DNA from: Climacium dendroides
Taxonomy: Eukaryota > Streptophyta > Bryopsida > Hypnales > Climaciaceae
Assembly (NCBI GenBank): GCA_950106755.1
Contig: CATNNA010000001.1
Coordinates: forward strand, 682,001-746,000
Direction: 5' to 3'
Length of the DNA stretch: 64,000 nucleotides
Below, piece by piece: positions 10,956 to 22,094 of the stretch; position 1 is the first letter of the stretch; every line of letters starts with the position of its first letter. A program made the translations under genes and the position numbers. The notes below the pieces were generated by a model. That model was not told the origin of the DNA, did no database searches, and saw only the letters and a list, made by a program, of their open reading frames with translations.

Positions 10956-13900
10956 TCTATAATCATAGTGACTAAGATTTGGCTCCATTGTTGGCTTGTC
11001 TAGATGTTCGGAGCATACTTCTACGGCATCGTAGACAAAGATCTAACGGCAAGACATCAAGTAGTGGCAACGTTGGTTGACTCATTGGATATGAATGATT
11101 TTTTTCATTCCAATTCTCCGTATTCTACAAAGTACGTGCGGCCGTTGCACGTTGGGTCTCCGCTTCTGTTGTCCGTGTCTCCGCCGCATGGTGATGATCT
11201 GGAATCACCTCGATTAGCATCAGAGCGAGAGTCATCAGATGAGGACTCTAGTTCTGGAAACAAACGCGAGGTGACACCGCGTCCCTCAGAAGCAGTTCCT
11301 GATGAGGACCTGCTTTGCATTGACGAATATGGGAGTATGGTGCCCACATTAAAGCCTGTGCGAACTACCGAGGCAGGGTCTTCAGCAGACGAAGACGTTG
11401 AGACAGATACGGAGTGGGACCAACGGCAAGCTGAACTAAGGACCAAGTGGACGCAAGAGCAGCGGGGAGATCGGGAACAACCACCTTGTCAGCAATCACC
11501 TGTGCAGCGGTCACCTAAGCTGCCTCGTCCTCAACAGTTAGAAGCTATATAGAACCACGTTGAGGATGAGGTTCCGGATGCCGCGATGGGTGGTTCCCCA
11601 ACGCATGAGGTTGAAGGTAGAGCTGGTGAAGATGTCCTTCCTGTGGAACGTCAGAAGATGAAGTCCGTAATCACTCACAAGGTTGTAGATCTGAGTGATT
11701 TTGATTCAGAGGACTTCCCTCACTCCTCTGACGATGACGACGAAGAGAGTGAGCCCGAAAAAGAGGCTATCGTGTCGACGCCGACAGTCTCTGAGTCGGC
11801 GACTAAGCCTTCCGCGAAAGTGAAGGATGATCTCGGATATTGGGACATGGTAAATGAGCGAAAGGCCAGGAGAGAGGTAAGGAAGAATGCACAACAGGAC
11901 GAGCTTGACCTCAAAGACAAGCAAATCAGAGAAGCTGTGGCCTCGAGTCAAGAGACCAGCCTGAGGTGCGCCAAGCTGGAGGAAATGGTGGCGGAACTTT
12001 TTGCTAGATCTCTATCGCAGACTCTCCCGAGCCAAATTTTAGTGCCACCTCCAGTCCACTCTTCGTTGCCTGTAGCATCCACGTCCCGCGATGCTGCCAA
12101 TCCTTCTCATCCTCGAGTCGAGGATAAGACTGACGAGGTTCGTCCCTACGGAGATGACTACGTTGTAGCGACTCTGGCGTCTCAGCTGTCCGCGCCTAGT
12201 CTCACACGTCACGACGGGCAGTCTACGCTCATCCCCGAATCTGCGGGCGTTACTCCTGCAACACATCCTCGAGTCGAGGATATTGCTGGAGTTCCTGCGT
12301 CTTCGTCCGCAGGACCCTCAAGGCCTCCGAAAGTGGTTGACAAAGTAGAGGCTGCTTTATACACAACTTCCCAAGAAGCGGGTGGAGAAGATCTTTGTGT
12401 CAATGATTTGGAGGAGGAGCTTCTTGATTACGAGGAGGCCGAAGAAGACATCCTCGAGAACATTCTCGAGGAGGGGGAAGTTCGGGCGGAGGCGACTGCA
12501 GTTGGTGAGGGCGAGGGGTCACAAGGCGATGCATCGGAGGTACACTTGGCTGATCCATATGCGTTTATCTAAGTGTCTGCGATGTGTAATGATTCGTGTC
12601 TTGCTTGGCTTGCGAAAGAGGCTGCTCTTTTGATGTAGATTTCCTGTACTAAATCAAGTTTCGTTGGCACGAAATCACATTTATGATTGCTAGGCATTGA
12701 TGCAGACCTCTAGGCCTGCTTGCGTGTAGAATAGTGTAGCATAGTGTTCGCGTGAATCTGTGCTTCATTTAGTTTCACGCGAAGTGTAACTGTCGTACGC
12801 GCAGTTAGCCGTAAGTATCTTTACAACGACAAATGGTTGCAAGATGACACGAATTATCGTTCCAGAGAACTTTTAGTAAGATATCGATTGAGTTAGAAGT
12901 ATCCGGATCGTGACTAGTCACTTAATCCTCTTTCTTTCACTTACCCTATCTCGTTCCGGAAACTTAGTACATTCCGGATTCCGTTCCAGATCCGAACACA
13001 CCCGGAACTTAGTTCCGTCTCCCTTCCGTCACTAGTTTTTGTTGCCTCTGTTTTACCCTCAGAGGGTCCGCCCTTGATCTAGAAAGGGGTGGGGACTCAC
13101 CACTTGTGCAATATCCTCTCTATACTCTAAATCTACTAAACAACACACCCAAGACAACACAGTTGTAGGGAGAGGGAGGGAGTATCCTCTCACAGTTTCC
13201 GGATTGGTCGATCCGGAATCAGGTCACACAAAGCAATTCTCACACCTCTCTTTACTACAACGACGGATTCGAATTCATAGATCCCAAGGAATAAAGTTTC
13301 AAGGGGAAGATATATACCCAGGGGGAGGTTGGTAGACTTTCCGGAGTAGCGGGAGTTCCTTTCCTTTGGCGGTTGCTTATCTCCGCACAGAACCCTCCTG
13401 GTTCTGGACTCGCAGGGCCCTCTACTCTCTTACCCGGATTGCCGTTCTGTCAATTTAAAAGCACGTCACACTTACACTCCCTTATTTAGTTCGCATTCCT
13501 CCCACTCAGCTCAATACCAAGAGATCCGTGGCTCAAGATCCGGATTCCTTCTCTCCCTCCCTTCTCTTTCTCCAATACCAGATCACACACCCATACATAC
13601 ACTCAGCCAAAAAGACCCTGTCTAAGCAAAAGTGTAGCTAAAGGTATCTTGGCTGGCTTAGATTAAGAAAAGAAAATTGTAATACATACGTGAAAGCACT
13701 AAAATCGAGTAGAGTAGGATGGAATGGCTGACAACTAACTTGCCTGCCCTTAAAATACTAACACAAAAATCCAAAGTCAACTTCTAAAAGCCTGAAAAGG
13801 AAACCTGGAAATCTAGGCCACCAATTCCTGAACCTCCCAGAATATCCGGAAAGATTGCTAACTGCCGTCCGAGATTACCGGATTTCCTGACTATCCGCCT

Positions 13901-13968
13901 AAGATTTCAAAAACCGGGTCCATGCTCGGAACCTCATTCCGGATCCTATACTTCTTCTTCTACCAACC

Positions 13969-15917
13969 CTAATGTTTTGGCTTCCGTCCTTTCCTTGAAC
14001 GGCTCCCCGCTTGGTTGGTAGGCGTCCCCTTCGTATTCTTTGCTGGCGTAATTTTTGCTGTGGCCCGAGTCTGGATATGGCGCGTTGCGGGAGACGGATC
14101 GTTGTCGCCTTCGGTTCCAGAAGTGGAGTGGGCACTCTCCTCTTCAGAATCTTCAATGACTTGAACTTCCTTCTCCTTCTCTGGTATTGTATCCTCCAAT
14201 GTTGCGGGTTCGCTTCCTTTCTCCGGCGTGGTCTCTTGCATGTGCACAAATCCTTTCGGATTAGTCTGAGCCGGATTGGTCATCCCACCGATCTGGTTGA
14301 TGAGATCTCCCCTAACTTGCTGTCCCGGAACCTTCAATGATCCGGTCATCAAGTTCGGCATTGTTTGGGACTTGGGAACTTCCGGGGTTGAGAACTTAGA
14401 TGGCACCGGAACCGATTTCGCACTAGACTCAGGTTCCGATTCCGAGGCTGGCCTCAAATTCAACTCCGTCATCCGCATCTTACTGGCGGAAGGCTCGGCT
14501 GGTGTGAGTATCCCCCTCAGGCCCTCCATCCGGGTTGCCTGATCCGCCACTGGCTTCCCTGGGGTACCTGCGACAAAAGGAAGTTCCGGAAAGGTGGAGA
14601 AATCCATCGCATGGTTTGGGTCGATGGCCGCCAGTAACTTCTGGATCTCCTTCAAAACTCGCTCTATCCTCGCGGTAAAGTCTACGAGGATGGTAACTAC
14701 CTTGGTTCCGGTAATGTGGCCTTCCGATATCATCTTGGAGTCAAACAAGGCAGCTTTTGTGATGATGTCGACTTTAATGTTGACTGCTCCGGTTAGATTC
14801 TTGACTAGAGCGAGAGCCTCTTTCTCTTTCTCTTTTGCAGCTACCATTTCCCCTTCCGCCCAATTCACTCGGGTCTGGAGTAGGTTCCGTTCCGCCTCCA
14901 ACTCTTGGATCCGCTCCTCCCTCTTCTTCAGATCCTCCGGTTTGGGCAGTCGCTTGACAGCTTCCACGATCTAATCCGGATCCACCTTCAACACTTCCGC
15001 GGTATCTATCACCAAATCTGACAACCCGTCGTGGAGTACCTTGGCTTCACGTATCCACTCGAGCCTCGCATTGAAAAATGCGGATTCTGTTTCCATTTCA
15101 GGTCCCTTGCTGGACTCCCCCCTCTCCATCGTCTGTGGCTTGATTCGCGACCCCGGATCGATTGACTTCCTCTTCTTGGTCCTCGGATCGGTCAGACGTT
15201 CCTCGGGAAGTTCCTCCGAATCAGACTCGACCGGATCTTCCGCTTCCTCCCCGGAAAGTCCGTATGACAGGAGCGTCTTTCCAATGTCATACTGGATTAC
15301 TTCCGCCGCACTCAAAGGTCCTATTGATGGTACAGATGAAACAAGTAGGTGCTAACTGGACTCGCCTTTGCTCGAGTCACGTGATCCGCTAATTTAACCA
15401 CTATCTCGGCTATGACCCTACCCCAGTGCACTATCCGGTTCTCCATAGCCCCAAAGATAGTATTGGCCACCGTAATAGTAACCCGCGTTGGATTTTCCGG
15501 ATACAAGATTAGAATCAGAAACTCTAGTATCCGCCTATGTCTCTTGTCCTTGCACTCGTTGATAGCGAATCCGTCGTTAGGGTTTGCAGACCCAGTGAAC
15601 TTCCCAGCTACAAAACGGTCTGTCCTCGATGCTAAACCGTTCCCACTCTTCCGAAACTGATAGACATCCGCCCAGATGTCCTCGGTCCACGCGACTGGCC
15701 GCCCTCTCAAAGTAAGCTCATACTGATTTGGAACACCGTGAAGTAGCTCTTGAATCATCTCTTCACTCTTGAGGTTCCATGGTCGGTGTAGTAGACCGAC
15801 ACATCCTAACTTAGTTAAGTCCTCCTCTAACTGCTTGTATAGTTCTGGGCTATCCGGAATGGCCGGAGAGATAACCCGGGCAGATACCGCTACCTTCCGT
15901 ACTGGTCCGGATGCCAT
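13969..15917 (-). pseudogene. Gag-like / coiled-coil ORF of retroelement E
   Basis: The coding region starts at ATG 15917 (MASGPVRKVAVSARV) and can be followed to TAA at 13969 with one frame change near 15316 and TAG near 14973. The N-terminal domain carries the family signature: CVGLLHRPWN, then TVANTIFGAM, then STYLFHLYHQ. A charged linker, a coiled coil (EDLKKREERIQELEAERN) and a basic tail (RSRKGRKPKH) follow. The order resembles a nucleic-acid-binding structural protein. I cannot place it in a named family. The ANTIFGAL region faintly recalls the 'putative plant transposon protein' domain. Confidence 0.65.
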
Positions 15918-16140
15918 AAGATCTAAGTGAGAACGAGGGAAAAGTAGTTCTACTTCAGTCGCTAACTCACCACTCTTTCTCTCAACTACTCACACAAACA
16001 GTCTCAGGAACACAGAACAAGAAAGTGAAGAGAAAACCCTAGGAAGACAGCTTAAGTACTAAACCGTCTTTCTACGGGCTTAAGGATAACGGCTACAGGT
16101 CCGTTGTATTAACGGTATCCTACTTCCGTAGCTACGAGAC

Positions 16141-16148
16141 CTATATAG
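16141..16148 (-). promoter_or_regulatory. TATA-like box of retroelement E
   Basis: CTATATAG lies about 225 bp upstream of the E start codon on the minus strand. Copies A and C have TATA-like motifs in the equivalent place. Confidence 0.45.
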
Positions 16149-16631
16149 TAGGTTCCTGTGTCCAGATGAGTCCGGATTCCGGATCCGGATAAGTTCCGGT
16201 TACGGGTTGTGCCGGAACGCTTATTTCCTAATTCAAGCTATCTGGTCCAAAAATCACACTCGTAACTATAATTTTTTTTTATTTTTTTTTTATTTTTCGC
16301 ACCTACTTCTTGTATTATTGATCCGTTTTCGGATTCCGGATTCCCACAATAACATGTAATCTTTGTAAAGAAAATATAAATAAAATTCCTGTTCTCACAG
16401 GCTTTTAATTTCAATCTTTGTCGATGTTTTGTTTGCTCAGCCTATAATTCTTAAAAGCTTGCACCATCCGAGGGCACTGAAATTGCTTCTTGACTGGAAC
16501 ATGCAATCCATTGGTGGAATTCTGTGCTCCGTCCCATTATCTAGCTCACCTGATTCTGCATTCAAATAGGTAACTCCATTTCTTTGTTGTTCTGCTTTCA
16601 TTAGGTAGAATTGCACAAGGGCGGAGAGAAC

Positions 16632-17315
16632 ATGACGGATATCGTAGAGCCCTCACCCCTGGTCAAGTGGCTCAACATTGTCTTCGATTTGAACGGCATT
16701 CTCTATCAGTGCTTGCCGAGGTTAGTCGCTAATAGTTTCAAGCCGTATCGGATGGAAGACAATGTGTTGTGCCACCTGAACCCGACTATCGTTGGGCCGA
16801 AGATCGTGTTCGCGCGACAGAACATTCGAGAGTTCCTGCACGAGGTGTCCCAGATCGCGGACAGAATTGTCATATGGTCCTCCATGGTGCAACCCACTAC
16901 GGAGTTGGTCATCGAGCATTTGTTTAGGGGAATAAAAGCCCCGTATGACGTCCTAGGTCAGGAGAAATGCAGGAGGATAGAGACCTTGAAGGGAAAGTTT
17001 CTCACGCGCGATTCTAAGCTGGTATTCTTGAAAGTCCTGTCTGAGCGCATGTTCAACCACAAGGGCGTGCGCACGACTTTCAACATGAACAACACCCTGC
17101 TCATTGATGACTCTCCCGAAAAGAGCGTCTGCAATGAGTTGTGGAATGCTGTGTTCTTCAATACTTGGACTCATGCGCACTTGACAGACAACTTCCTCAT
17201 GTCAGAACTCCTTCCTTGGCTTGCGCGCTTAGAGTTGGTGCGCGATCCAGGGCGTTTGCGTGAGTTTGTAGGGGCAAACAGGATTGGCTTGGAACCCCTC
17301 ACGAAGAACGACTAA
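16632..17315 (+). CDS. HAD-fold FCP1/NIF-like protein, alpha copy
   Basis: The protein contains the three landmarks of the NLI-interacting-factor (FCP1-like) HAD phosphatases. These are the nucleophile loop VFDLNGILYQ (about residue 18), the serine loop IVIWSSM (about residue 80) and the acidic loop LLIDDSPEK (about residue 156). In canonical FCP1 enzymes the first loop is DxDxT. Here the second Asp is Asn, as in a plant subfamily I recall with DLNGIL, so protein phosphatase activity is uncertain. I chose ATG 16632; the open frame extends slightly upstream and an acceptor-like AG lies near 16604, so a leading exon is possible. The frame is intact to TAA at 17313. The delta homologue is at 56654-57457. 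Retroelement E lies just upstream, in what may be an intron or intergenic gap. Confidence 0.75.
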   Translation: MTDIVEPSPLVKWLNIVFDLNGILYQCLPRLVANSFKPYRMEDNVLCHLNPTIVGPKIVFARQNIREFLHEVSQIADRIVIWSSMVQPTTELVIEHLFRGIKAPYDVLGQEKCRRIETLKGKFLTRDSKLVFLKVLSERMFNHKGVRTTFNMNNTLLIDDSPEKSVCNELWNAVFFNTWTHAHLTDNFLMSELLPWLARLELVRDPGRLREFVGANRIGLEPLTKND

Positions 17316-17832
17316 CAAGTGCAGTTCCTCGTAGAGGGGATGAGGATGTCTGCCAGGAATCTGGGATATTGTTTTGAGCTTCCAGGCCTCCAACTAGTGA
17401 TAGGCCCGGAGAGACGCGATCCCTAGTCATCCCTACAGTCGTTTGTTTAGGGTGCCTTCGGGCGGCCTCGTAGGTTTGGATTGGATAGGAACTCACATTT
17501 TGTATTTTTGTAATATTGTACATTTCTTCAATTGTATATAATTTTGAGAGCGAAGATTTTGGCACAGATGTTCCGATGTTGTATCGAGCGTTCCAATTGT
17601 CTGTTCAAGTGAATATGCGTTTCCTTTGCTTGTGACCATTTCATCAGCAGTATAATGTGGGCAGAACTTGTGTAATCTGGGCTTCCTGCAGGTTGGTTCT
17701 CCAAAGGGAACTGAAACAGGTAAACATCACCGGGGGGCCAGGAGCCTCTTTTCCAAGTCGGAGAAGTCGCTCTCCGAGGTGTCAAGCTTTGTCGGAGGTA
17801 GTACCAAACCATCCATATTTTCGGGGCCCTAC

Positions 17833-18594
17833 ATGATGCGCACGGCAGAGGACGCGGCGTCTGCGGCCATTGACTTCTCAAAGGCCGATGTTGAAGATGG
17901 CGTGGTGGACAGTCCTCCAAGTCGAGGACCCGTCAAAAACCTCGTCTATTCCCCGTCTCCGCTCAAGTGAGCATCCTCAAGTCGAGGATGCCCCTTCTCG
18001 CCCCCGCCGCGGGCCGATTTCGTCACGAATCGGAAGCTTGTTCTCCCTGTCAGCAACGGTACAAATCATCCTCGCCTCGAGGATGGTGTCCCGACAGATT
18101 CTGTAGGTCCAGCTACGGAGACGGAGGTCGTTAAGGAGCTAGTTGGCTTGCCGAATCAAGCAAGGGGGACATAGGTGGGGGCTCACAGTGCACCTCATTT
18201 GCCTCGACTCAAGGATAGTGGGCCCCCGTTTCCGCGTAGTATTGGACGGCGAACGTTACTTCCCTTGCACATTCTGTTTCGGCGAACGATTGCGAGAGAA
18301 CAACAGCGGTCGATGAGCTCTAAATCAATTGGAAATGCACGTCCGTACATAAACAATGTCGATATGCCACGGCTGACACCTCGAGGATCGAGATCCTCCA
18401 AATTACCTCCACGCAAGCGTCAAGCAAAGCGCAAGGACAGTACCTTTCCAGGTATGGACCTCAGTAGTGGCGCGCAATATCCAAGTGCATCATACTATTC
18501 CTCACAACGTGAGGATATCTATAGAGGCATGGCAAGGCTGAAGGTGTTGGAGGTGCTGGAGGCGGCCAAGAACAATTGTACAGGCCACAAATGA
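17833..18594 (+). pseudogene. Third cargo gene, MMRT-type small basic protein, alpha copy (decayed)
   Basis: The frame opens at ATG 17833 with MMRTAEDAAS and continues VEDGVVDSPPSRGP. The delta copy opens MMRTSEAHV and has EDNMVDSPPSGR, so the two are homologous. TGA at 17968 and TAG near 18172 interrupt the frame, which otherwise stays open to TGA 18594. The C-terminal third is basic (SKLPPRKRQAKRK) and ends in a predicted helix (YRGMARLKVLEVLEAAKNN). Several alpha palindromes (about 17972, 18066, 18200) lie within the coding region. Function unknown; a DNA- or chromatin-binding adaptor would fit its composition. Confidence 0.6.
17965..18225. repeat. Alpha palindromes inside the third cargo gene
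   Basis: Copies lie at about 17972, 18066 and 18200. The copy at 18066 translates as NHPRLEDG, the same peptide type that palindromes give in the ParB/methylase-like gene. Confidence 0.65.
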
Positions 18595-19010
18595 CGTTTG
18601 GTCAAGCCGATTCAATTTTGGACGCCATGGGCGTCAAATTGCCTAAACCCTATAAATAGCATGATAAATAGAATATAGAAAAAAATTACTTAGAAAAGTT
18701 GAGGTTTACGTGTACAGTTAGCCTCTCCGTTTCTACACAAATTCAGAGTACCTAGTTCTCAATAGCCATTTACGTCCAGTGACATTGTGATAGAGGCTTG
18801 AAAGTTCTTTGTGTAATTAAACTCTCAAATAATTTGAGCTTATTGAATGCAATTCAACTCACTTTTCTATGCATCTATTTATTCTTTGCTAATTATTTTC
18901 TAGAATGTAGCCTTAGAGATCTTTATTGTTGTTGTGAGTTGAGGGTTCATTTACAACTATTCAATCAATTGAGCTTCGCACTCCGGTTTTCAATGTCTGA
19001 AAATGACCAT

Positions 19011-19038
19011 TTTGTCTCAATTTAACGAATAAGGCCTT
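19011..19038. repeat. Right terminus of giant element alpha
   Basis: Read leftwards from 19038 the end is AAGGCCTTATTCGTTAAATT followed by GAGACAAA. This matches the left terminus of gamma at 38567 almost base for base and shares TATTC(A/G)TTAAAATGAG with the proven right end of delta. By the orientation of delta, the element lies to the left. The exact final base and target duplication are not established. Confidence 0.7.
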
Positions 19039-19332
19039 CTTTGTGAGATGCTTGTCTTTTAGTTCATAATTCTGTCCATATTGTTGACCCTACCTTACTT
19101 CAATTTGAGGATAAGATGATTTCATTTCATTCAGCTCCTACCTCTAACTAGAAGAACTTGTTTGTTTTGTAGAATGGACATTCATGGTCCAGATGACTTT
19201 ACCATCCCGGTGTCTGTTCTTCCTGTGGATGTCGCACCTTGTGATGGTCTTCTTTGTGCGTCATGAATATCAAAGTGCATTACCTTGAGGAACGAAGCTA
19301 GAGATGACATTGCGAGTGGGATTTGTTGAAGT

Positions 19333-20067
19333 GGGTGATTGCAAGAAACACCTGTCGATTTTGTTGCGTTTTCACAGTACTCATGGTTTTTCTTCTGTAG
19401 TACTTTAAAAATAGAAAACTAATTTTTTTTAAATTAAAAAAATATGAATTATGTATATACTTCTAAAATGAAGGTTTGCAGGGAAGGAAATGTGTAGGAA
19501 AATTCTCTAACTAGGAGAACTTGAAAAGTACCAAATCTCAAGAAAATAGGACTTTTGATGTGAAAATTAGTTTAAAATAGTAAAAACAAGTAAATAAAAA
19601 AAATAAAAAATGGCCATTTTTAAGAACTTTATGAAGATGGTCATTCACCAAAAAACTTACAAAAATAATATTTTATATGTTTCAAAATGCAAGCAGAAGG
19701 AAGCTCTCTTCATAGACTTCCACACCACACAAAATTAATTATTTTTAAAAACCCTTTGATGAAAAGTTGTATTTATATGTAAGGAAGAACTCCATACAAT
19801 TTTCTTGATGTAGGGTATATGAAAAAGGTACTCAAAAGTACTAAAAACCTCTAAATTGGTAAGTGTGACATTTATTTCGGGCCTATTTTTGGATAGTAAA
19901 TTATTTTTGAAAATTACCAAAAAATCAAGGAAGTTGTAGGATAGTCATGAGTACCTTCTTTGTAAATCTTAAGTCATTCGAAGTTAAAACACAAAAGTTA
20001 TGGCCAAAAAACAACTTAGCCCGCAACGTGTGACAGAAAATAGTACAAGTGTTTCTTGCAATCACCC
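19333..20067. mobile_element. 735-bp non-autonomous TIR element in the beta gene
   Basis: The segment starts GGGTGATTGCAAGAAACAC and ends with the reverse complement GTGTTTCTTGCAATCACCC. AAGT flanks both sides (19329-19332 and 20068-20071). Removing it rejoins the gene where the gamma homologue is continuous. The interior is AT-rich and non-coding. Superfamily unknown; a 4-bp duplication and G-rich ends do not single one out. Confidence 0.8.
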
Positions 20068-21688
20068 AAGTGTTGACGCAAATCTTGTTGTCAACGTGGA
20101 TGGGCAACCTCTTGGTGACGACCGTGTGGCCATTTAGATTGCAGATTCTTTATGCAAAGATGAAGTACCGTTAGGTTGGATGTGGTCCATGCACTCTTGG
20201 CACATTAAAAGAGTGTTTTTGAATGGTGTTAGTCTGTACGTCCACAACCAAACAAGCATTTATAACATGGCTGTCAATGCTTTGAACCGTCGTGTTTGTG
20301 TAAGAATTCGCTTGTATGAAAGTTCTTGTGTGAGGACCAAGATCGATGATCCTTCCAAAAAAGAATTGCTTTTCACAACAAAAGCAATCACTGAAATGTC
20401 CACAAAGCCATGATGCCTAAAAAATTGCTTGCAGTTGTTTCCGTGGTGAGAAATTCAAGCCATACATTCTCAACTGCATATAATCGACGGAGTGTACAAT
20501 TGCAAGATGTGCCTTCTTGAAGTGCATAGACAAATGTACAAGGACTAGAATGGAAAGGAGTGGATTTCCATGAAGAACTTTGAAGTGTATCCCACTGCCT
20601 GGTGGACAATTCACGGCATTTCAAAAGCTACTTTCTACAAGTACAAAGAAAAGACCAAATCTGGGATGCAAGCTAAAGCGCACAGGAATTTGGGGTTGAA
20701 AAACCCCTACACGCAAATTGTACAAGCTACTGCCACACTTTAGATGTTGGTTGTAGGTGAAGTTGAAGCAATGCCACACAAGACGAGAACATTAGCATCT
20801 AGAAAAAAAATCCCTACAATGGTATTGTCATCAGTATTTCGTTGCAGTGACCAATTACCAAAAATCAATGAGGCAAATGCAACATTTAATTTGCCTCTGA
20901 TTTCTTCTAGTGGATTGAGTAACATTCGTTGTGCATCTTTTCCTGAATTTGCTCCAAAGGCACGAGGAGATACTTTTGCAAGGTGTGGTATGTGCAATAC
21001 ATACAAACAGTTGAAGAGCACATGCACTACTGTCGCAGCACAGGGTAAGTGAAATTCCCTATTATGCTCTCAAAAACCAGTTTAAAGTATAACGTGACTC
21101 TAAAGATCAGATTCAAGAGACTCTGTGAAGTGTTTTGTGTTACTAGGTAGTTTGGGGGTAAATACCAATACAAATGCCCTTCTTTCTCTTTGGTTCTTTT
21201 TTCCCCCAAAACTGGATAACTCCTTCGACCAATGATCACTAATCCGGACTATCCTTCTACTCGATCTGAACTAAGATCCAGTCACCCAATCAACTCAATT
21301 CCAGTTGGAACTAAGACATCCGTCCGGATTTCGCTACTACATCCGAGGATCTCTTTCTTCCTCGGGTTCCGTTCCTATTTTGCTTAATCTCTGTTGGCAC
21401 TTCAGAGGGATCTGCCACTTGATTTTAGTGATGTCGCAACCTAACTTTTTGATTTTTCTCTCTATCGTGTTTTGTAATACAGAATCCGGATTAAGTAGAC
21501 CTGGATTAGCACGGAAGAGAAAGGAAAAGCCAAGAGTTAGAAAGACTAGAAACATAAGCCCTGAATAAACCGTATTAGGGAGCGAAACGGATATCGGAAA
21601 CGAATTCGGTCTAGTCCCATAACCGGAGGAACGGATCCAGGATTCGCGTCCAAAAAATCGGAAAAAAGTAATGATTAGGTTTTCGGGG

Positions 21689-21696
21689 TATAAAAG
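21689..21696 (+). promoter_or_regulatory. TATA box of retroelement A
   Basis: TATAAAAG lies about 400 bp upstream of the coding region and about 260 bp inside the element. The equivalent site in B reads TACAAAAA on its strand, so B has probably lost its promoter. Confidence 0.55.
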
Positions 21697-22094
21697 AGAC
21701 TGTTTTAGGGTTTGGCTGTCATTTGCACCTGAGAGCACCAGCGTACTTGGCGCGCTCTCAGTGTTTTGAGTTTGTGTCTGCAAATTGAGTGTGTTTGTGT
21801 GTGAATTGTGCAAGGTCTGAGAGTTATGAGTGAGCGCGTTTGTTTTCTTTACACAGGCGCAGGGATTAGAAAAGAATTGAGTGCGCGAGCGGGGTTGAAA
21901 TTGAGAGAGAGAGAGAGAGAGCACCGCGAGACTTGTGCATTGAGCGACTCGGTTGAGACCGAGGAGTGTGTATGAGGAAACGGGACATGCGGCTAGGAGA
22001 GAAGAGAGGTAGCGATCTAAAAGAGAGACGAATGCCGTAGTTAAAGCACGAACGAAATCAGGTACAGGCGAGCACTCAAAGGATAGAAATCAGA

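Larger units (their letters stand above)
7797..12572 (+). pseudogene. ParB-like / DNA-methylase-like fusion gene, copy in element alpha (decayed)
   Basis: This is homologous along its length to the gene at 51837-56020. Exon 1 (7797-9274) ends with a ParB-like motif, GFMIINGQHSVTAS near 8960, and a following N-rich helix, FYNSTNHLDHVQPTWG. Exon 2 (9434-10764) has a beta-class methylase-like order. NGSYNYEP (10201) stands where DPPY would be, a GDPAER strand follows, then the C-terminal VLGIYVGSK (10719) where DPFxGSG would be. Exon 3 (11004-12572) starts MFGAYFYGIVDKD, then becomes acidic and coiled-coil. Damage: TAG 7989, a frameshift near 8510, TAG 8876, a TGA near 9030, a frameshift near 9815, TAG near 10030, TAG 11550. 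Introns 9275-9433 and 10765-11003 carry alpha palindromes. Four palindromes lie in coding sequence and give HPRLED or HPRVED peptides. Assignment to ParB and methylase folds is my motif reading, not a database result. Confidence 0.7.
12791..16349 (-). mobile_element. Retroelement E: coding solo-LTR-like unit, inserted in alpha
   Basis: Read on the minus strand the unit begins TGTGGGAATCCGG (at 16349) and ends GCGTACGACA (at 12791). The flanks are GTAAC (12786-12790) and ATAAC (16350-16354), a 5-bp duplication with one mismatch. It separates the ParB/methylase-like gene from the HAD gene of alpha. It contains a TATA-like motif and one gag-like coding region but no pol. The short CCGGA word is very frequent, a trait shared by all five family members here. 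The boundaries rest on comparison with copies A-D. Confidence 0.75.
5700..19038 (+). mobile_element. Giant element alpha, cargo part; left end not found
   Basis: The block carries the same three cargo genes, in the same order and orientation, as the complete element delta, plus a recognisable right terminus at about 19038. Its own palindrome family (arm TTATCCTCGA) runs from 5.7 to 18.5 kb. No transposase gene is seen on its left side. Either that part is missing or it lies beyond the CACTA element or the window edge. The start coordinate is only the first palindrome and is not a mapped terminus. Confidence 0.65.

Noticed and set aside
14011..15355. Plus-strand open frames across retroelement E
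   Set aside because: They are shadows of the minus-strand gag-like coding region, which is supported by homology to A, C and D.
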